Shown here: positions 15,469-17,391 of the stretch, piece after piece
Layout of the letters: every line of letters begins with the position of its first letter
Position numbering within the stretch: the stretch's first letter is position 1
DNA from: Chthoniobacter flavus
GTDB taxonomy: Bacteria > Verrucomicrobiota > Verrucomicrobiia > Chthoniobacterales > Terrimicrobiaceae
DNA: 17,391 nt
Reading direction: 5' to 3'
NCBI GenBank assembly: GCA_945863785.1
Contig: CAMBAQ010000021.1
Location: 1 to 17,391 of the forward strand
Position numbers and translations under genes: made by a program
The notes under the pieces: generated by a model
The model's input: only the letters and a program-made list of their open reading frames with translations
Told to the model about the DNA's origin: nothing
The model's database searches: none

Positions 15469-16022
15469 GGTTTGATGAGGGTGACCGAGTCTGGCATGGC
15501 ATCCAGATTCTCGAAGCGAACGCGGATTTTTTCCTCCCGTTTGGTCGGAAGATTTTTACCGACATAATCGGCGCGAATAGGAAGTTCCCGGTGTCCGCGG
15601 TCCACCAGTACCGCCAACTCGATCGTCGAAGGACGGCCAAAAGAGGAAATCGCATCCAATGCCGCTCGGCAGGTCCGACCCGTAAAAAATACATCGTCCA
15701 CGAGTACAAGCGGACGTCCATCGAGATCCACTGGTAGATCAGTCACCTCCAAGGCCGTCACTCGACCTCTCGTCGCCAGATCATCCCGATGCATGGAAAT
15801 ATCCACCGTTCCAAGAAAAGGCCGAACACCTTCAATAAGCTCAATGTGATCTGCCAAACGTCGAGCAACCTCGACCCCTCGCGTGGGGATGCCGGCTAAT
15901 ACCAACCGGGAGTTATCGGTATGACGCTCAACGATCTCATGCGCCATGCGTCGAATGGCTTTTTGGATGGCCGCCCCGTCCATCGCGATTGCGCCCAAGT
16001 CTTGGTTTTCGTTTTTTTTCAT
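15465..16022 (-). CDS. pyrR: bifunctional pyr operon regulator / uracil phosphoribosyltransferase
   Basis: PyrR binds UMP and an RNA loop in pyr mRNA to reduce expression when pyrimidines are plentiful, and also converts uracil plus PRPP to UMP. The 185-residue protein has the PRPP motif LVLVDDVFFTGRT (105-117), AGIPTRGVEVARRL (43-56), TVDISMHRDDL (72-82) and DRGHRELPI (141-149). These are the PyrR rather than Upp features. Its ATG is preceded by AAGGG, one of the few clear Shine-Dalgarno sequences in this window. Just upstream sits a hairpin resembling the PyrR target, so autoregulation of pyrR-pyrB-pyrC at the level of translation is likely. The first gene of the operon being its regulator is a common layout. 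Confidence 0.94.
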   Translation of the reverse strand: MKKNENQDLGAIAMDGAAIQKAIRRMAHEIVERHTDNSRLVLAGIPTRGVEVARRLADHIELIEGVRPFLGTVDISMHRDDLATRGRVTALEVTDLPVDLDGRPLVLVDDVFFTGRTCRAALDAISSFGRPSTIELAVLVDRGHRELPIRADYVGKNLPTKREEKIRVRFENLDAMPDSVTLIKP

Positions 16023-16030
16023 TTTCCCTT

Positions 16031-16049
16031 CGCAGCCTCACGGTGCCGC
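16031..16049 (-). promoter_or_regulatory. putative PyrR-binding loop in the pyrR leader
   Basis: On minus the sequence GCGGCACCGTGAGGCTGCG folds into a 5-base-pair stem (GCGGC with GCTGC) and an 8-base loop ACCGTGAG. It matches the conserved CNGNGAGG core of Bacillus-type PyrR loops at every fixed base, plus the following YU. Upstream bases deviate from the consensus ARUC. It is adjacent to AAGGG (Shine-Dalgarno) of pyrR, so bound PyrR could block ribosome entry, as described for mycobacterial PyrR. Function is inferred. Confidence 0.55.
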
Positions 16050-16071
16050 ATTAAAGGTGTTAAACTGCGAT

Positions 16072-16320
16072 TTATTTGGAGGAAGTCGACTCGATTCGCA
16101 TGGATTTCGAGCGACCAGTGCGCCAATTCGAGCGATATTTGATAATCCAATCGAGCAAAGCTTTCTCAAATCCGATATCGCGACCGCTCTTTTCACTTTC
16201 AATCCATTTGTGACGCAAAATCTCGTCACGTTCGGCCAGAAACTCTTTGTAGAGAACAGAGTTCTTAACCAAATCAAATGGTTCAGATTGCTGCGGTGAG
16301 TTCATAGATACCGTACCCAT
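16072..16320 (-). CDS. short conserved-looking protein between dxr and pyrR, function unknown
   Basis: The 82-residue product (77 if the ATG at 16305 is used) is charged and mostly helical, with no signal peptide or membrane segment. Its core is LYKEFLAERDEILRHKWIES followed by EKSGRDIGFEKALLDWIIKYRSNW (about 23-67). The phrase HKW-x-ESEK-x-GRDIGFE resembles a tail motif I recall from DUF4032-like and other uncharacterised proteins, so it is probably a real conserved gene. The C-terminus is basic and serine rich. The frame runs upstream to 16506 but would overlap dxr, so an internal start is preferred. It is between dxr (25-base gap) and pyrR (49-base gap) on the same strand. Confidence 0.7.
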   Translation of the reverse strand: MGTVSMNSPQQSEPFDLVKNSVLYKEFLAERDEILRHKWIESEKSGRDIGFEKALLDWIIKYRSNWRTGRSKSMRIESTSSK

Positions 16321-16344
16321 AGCCCAGTCAATTGGGGATGTCAA
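16316..16344 (-). promoter_or_regulatory. candidate promoter for the small gene and pyr operon
   Basis: On minus, TTGACA (16339-16344, perfect -35) is spaced 17 bases from TATGGG (16316-16321). The -35 lies just past the dxr stop. The start site would fall near 16309, a few bases before the ATG at 16305, giving an almost leaderless mRNA and favouring that start over 16320. Confidence 0.4.
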
Positions 16345-16345
16345 C

Positions 16346-17391
16346 TTATATCCCCCCCGTGATCTCGGTAGCGAGACGGCGAGCGAGGGCGTCGGTCTCG
16401 ATGAGGGAATCCAAATCGGGACTCGCCACGTGAGGGCAACGCTCAAGGACCTCGGCGACGGTCGCCCAGATTTTCGGGAATGGAATACGATGAGATAAAA
16501 AAGCATCCACGGCCACCTCGTTGGCGGCGTTCAAAACAGCTGGGCGAGTGCCCCCCATCGCTCCCGCAATCCGAGCCAAGTCGAGGGCCGGAAAGTCCGC
16601 GCATCGCGGTGCCTCAAAGTCCAAACGACCCAGTTCCGCAAAATCGAGCGCGCGAAGGGAGTTTGGAACACGATCCGGCCAAGTGACGGCATATTGAATC
16701 GGGAGGCACATGTCCGAGTGCCCGAGCTGAGCGAGGATCGAGCTATCCAGAAACTCGACCATCGAATGAACGATGCTCTGGGGATGGACGACGACGTCCA
16801 CGCGCTCCATGCCGACATCAAAAAGCCAGCGCGCCTCGATCATTTCGAGTGCCTTGTTGAAAAGGGTCGCGGAATCCACCGTGATCTTCGGTCCCATATT
16901 CCAAGTCGGATGGCGTAGCGCCATTTGCGGGGTCACTCCAGAGAGTTCCTCCGCCGGCATGGTTCGGAAGGGTCCGCCTGAACAGGTCAAAATCAAACGC
17001 CTCACCGTTTCTGGATCACGGCCTTCGAGGCATTGAAAAATCGCGCTATGCTCACTGTCAACCGGCAGGACATTCACGCCATGCTTGCGAGCAGCGCGCA
17101 TGACAATCTCACCGGCCATGACCAAGATTTCCTTACTGGCGACGGCGATGTCTTTGCCAGCCTCGATCGCCGCAAGTGCAGGGCGAAGGCCTGCGGTTCC
17201 TACGATAGCTATTAAGACCAGATCCGCTTCGGGCATGGTCGCCAACTCGACAAGCTTCTCGACGCCGTCAGGCCCAGAGGAGAGGGCTGTTTTTGCACCC
17301 GGAAAATCTTTTGCCAAATCCACGAGCGCCTCAGCATTGCGGTGGGCGGAAAGCCCGACCACTTGCATCCGCTCGGGGATGTCCTTAGCGA
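16346..17391 (-). CDS. dxr: 1-deoxy-D-xylulose 5-phosphate reductoisomerase, N-terminus beyond window
   Basis: DXR rearranges and reduces deoxyxylulose phosphate to MEP, the committed step of non-mevalonate isoprenoid synthesis. The frame is open to the window edge; about 347 residues are visible, so roughly the first 40 of the usual 385-400, including the GSTGSIG dinucleotide loop, are missing. Visible motifs are GTAGLRPALAAIEAGKDIAVASKE, the metal- and substrate-site PVDSEHSAIFQCLEG, the substrate loop NMGPKITVDSATLFNKALEMIEA and VVHPQSIVHSMVEF. These assign it firmly. The ATG at 17368 is internal. It is followed by the small unknown gene rather than the common rseP. Confidence 0.95.
   Translation of the reverse strand, partial: AKDIPERMQVVGLSAHRNAEALVDLAKDFPGAKTALSSGPDGVEKLVELATMPEADLVLIAIVGTAGLRPALAAIEAGKDIAVASKEILVMAGEIVMRAARKHGVNVLPVDSEHSAIFQCLEGRDPETVRRLILTCSGGPFRTMPAEELSGVTPQMALRHPTWNMGPKITVDSATLFNKALEMIEARWLFDVGMERVDVVVHPQSIVHSMVEFLDSSILAQLGHSDMCLPIQYAVTWPDRVPNSLRALDFAELGRLDFEAPRCADFPALDLARIAGAMGGTRPAVLNAANEVAVDAFLSHRIPFPKIWATVAEVLERCPHVASPDLDSLIETDALARRLATEITGGI

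Noticed and set aside
16321..16506. Upstream extension of the orphan small protein
   Set aside because: It overlaps the dxr 3' end out of frame and is arginine/serine/proline rich without conserved motifs.

Overview
The window is dense bacterial chromosome (moderate-to-high GC by eye) carrying housekeeping genes, two structured RNAs and a few accessory genes. No prophage, insertion sequence, CRISPR array or tRNA gene was seen. The mix suggests a Gram-negative, probably Verrucomicrobiota-like organism: a class A-like RNase P RNA, a tmRNA tag ending ALAA, a lipoprotein with short helical GV/VI repeats, a short dxr-linked orphan protein, and intergenic ATCCTGT-type repeats. The phylum call is inference. 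The housekeeping gene assignments rest on clear motifs.

Left block (1-4244, all minus strand). In transcription order it holds asd (aspartate-semialdehyde dehydrogenase), rnpB (RNase P RNA), a citrate synthase, a LolD-type ABC ATPase, recR and the 5' half of ssrA (tmRNA), which runs off the window at base 1. Citrate synthase, ABC ATPase and recR are packed with a 4-base overlap and a 1-base gap and look translationally coupled. A cytoplasmic-looking L,D-transpeptidase starts only 13 bases from asd on the opposite strand.

Middle block (4741-11627). comEC (minus) follows a small lipoprotein gene. Its C-terminal metallo-beta-lactamase-like domain has lost key metal ligands. A SUMF1/FGE-fold protein lacking the FGE active-site cysteines lies on plus. 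NAD kinase and a PTS IIA-like protein form an overlapping minus-strand pair. Divergent from them is a small TM2-like membrane protein followed 1 base later by a betaine-aldehyde-dehydrogenase-type ALDH.

Right block (11715-17391). queC and queE (7-deazaguanine biosynthesis) are on plus and converge on a minus-strand pyrimidine operon, pyrR-pyrB-pyrC, joined by ATGA overlaps. Upstream of pyrR lie a short conserved-looking orphan gene and dxr (MEP pathway), whose start is beyond the window edge. The pyrR leader holds a compact hairpin matching the core of the PyrR-binding loop, placed against the Shine-Dalgarno sequence. This is the most interesting regulatory candidate here. The only gap with repetitive content is the 148-base queE/pyrC convergent region. 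No gene-free stretch exceeds 300 bases apart from the RNase P RNA.
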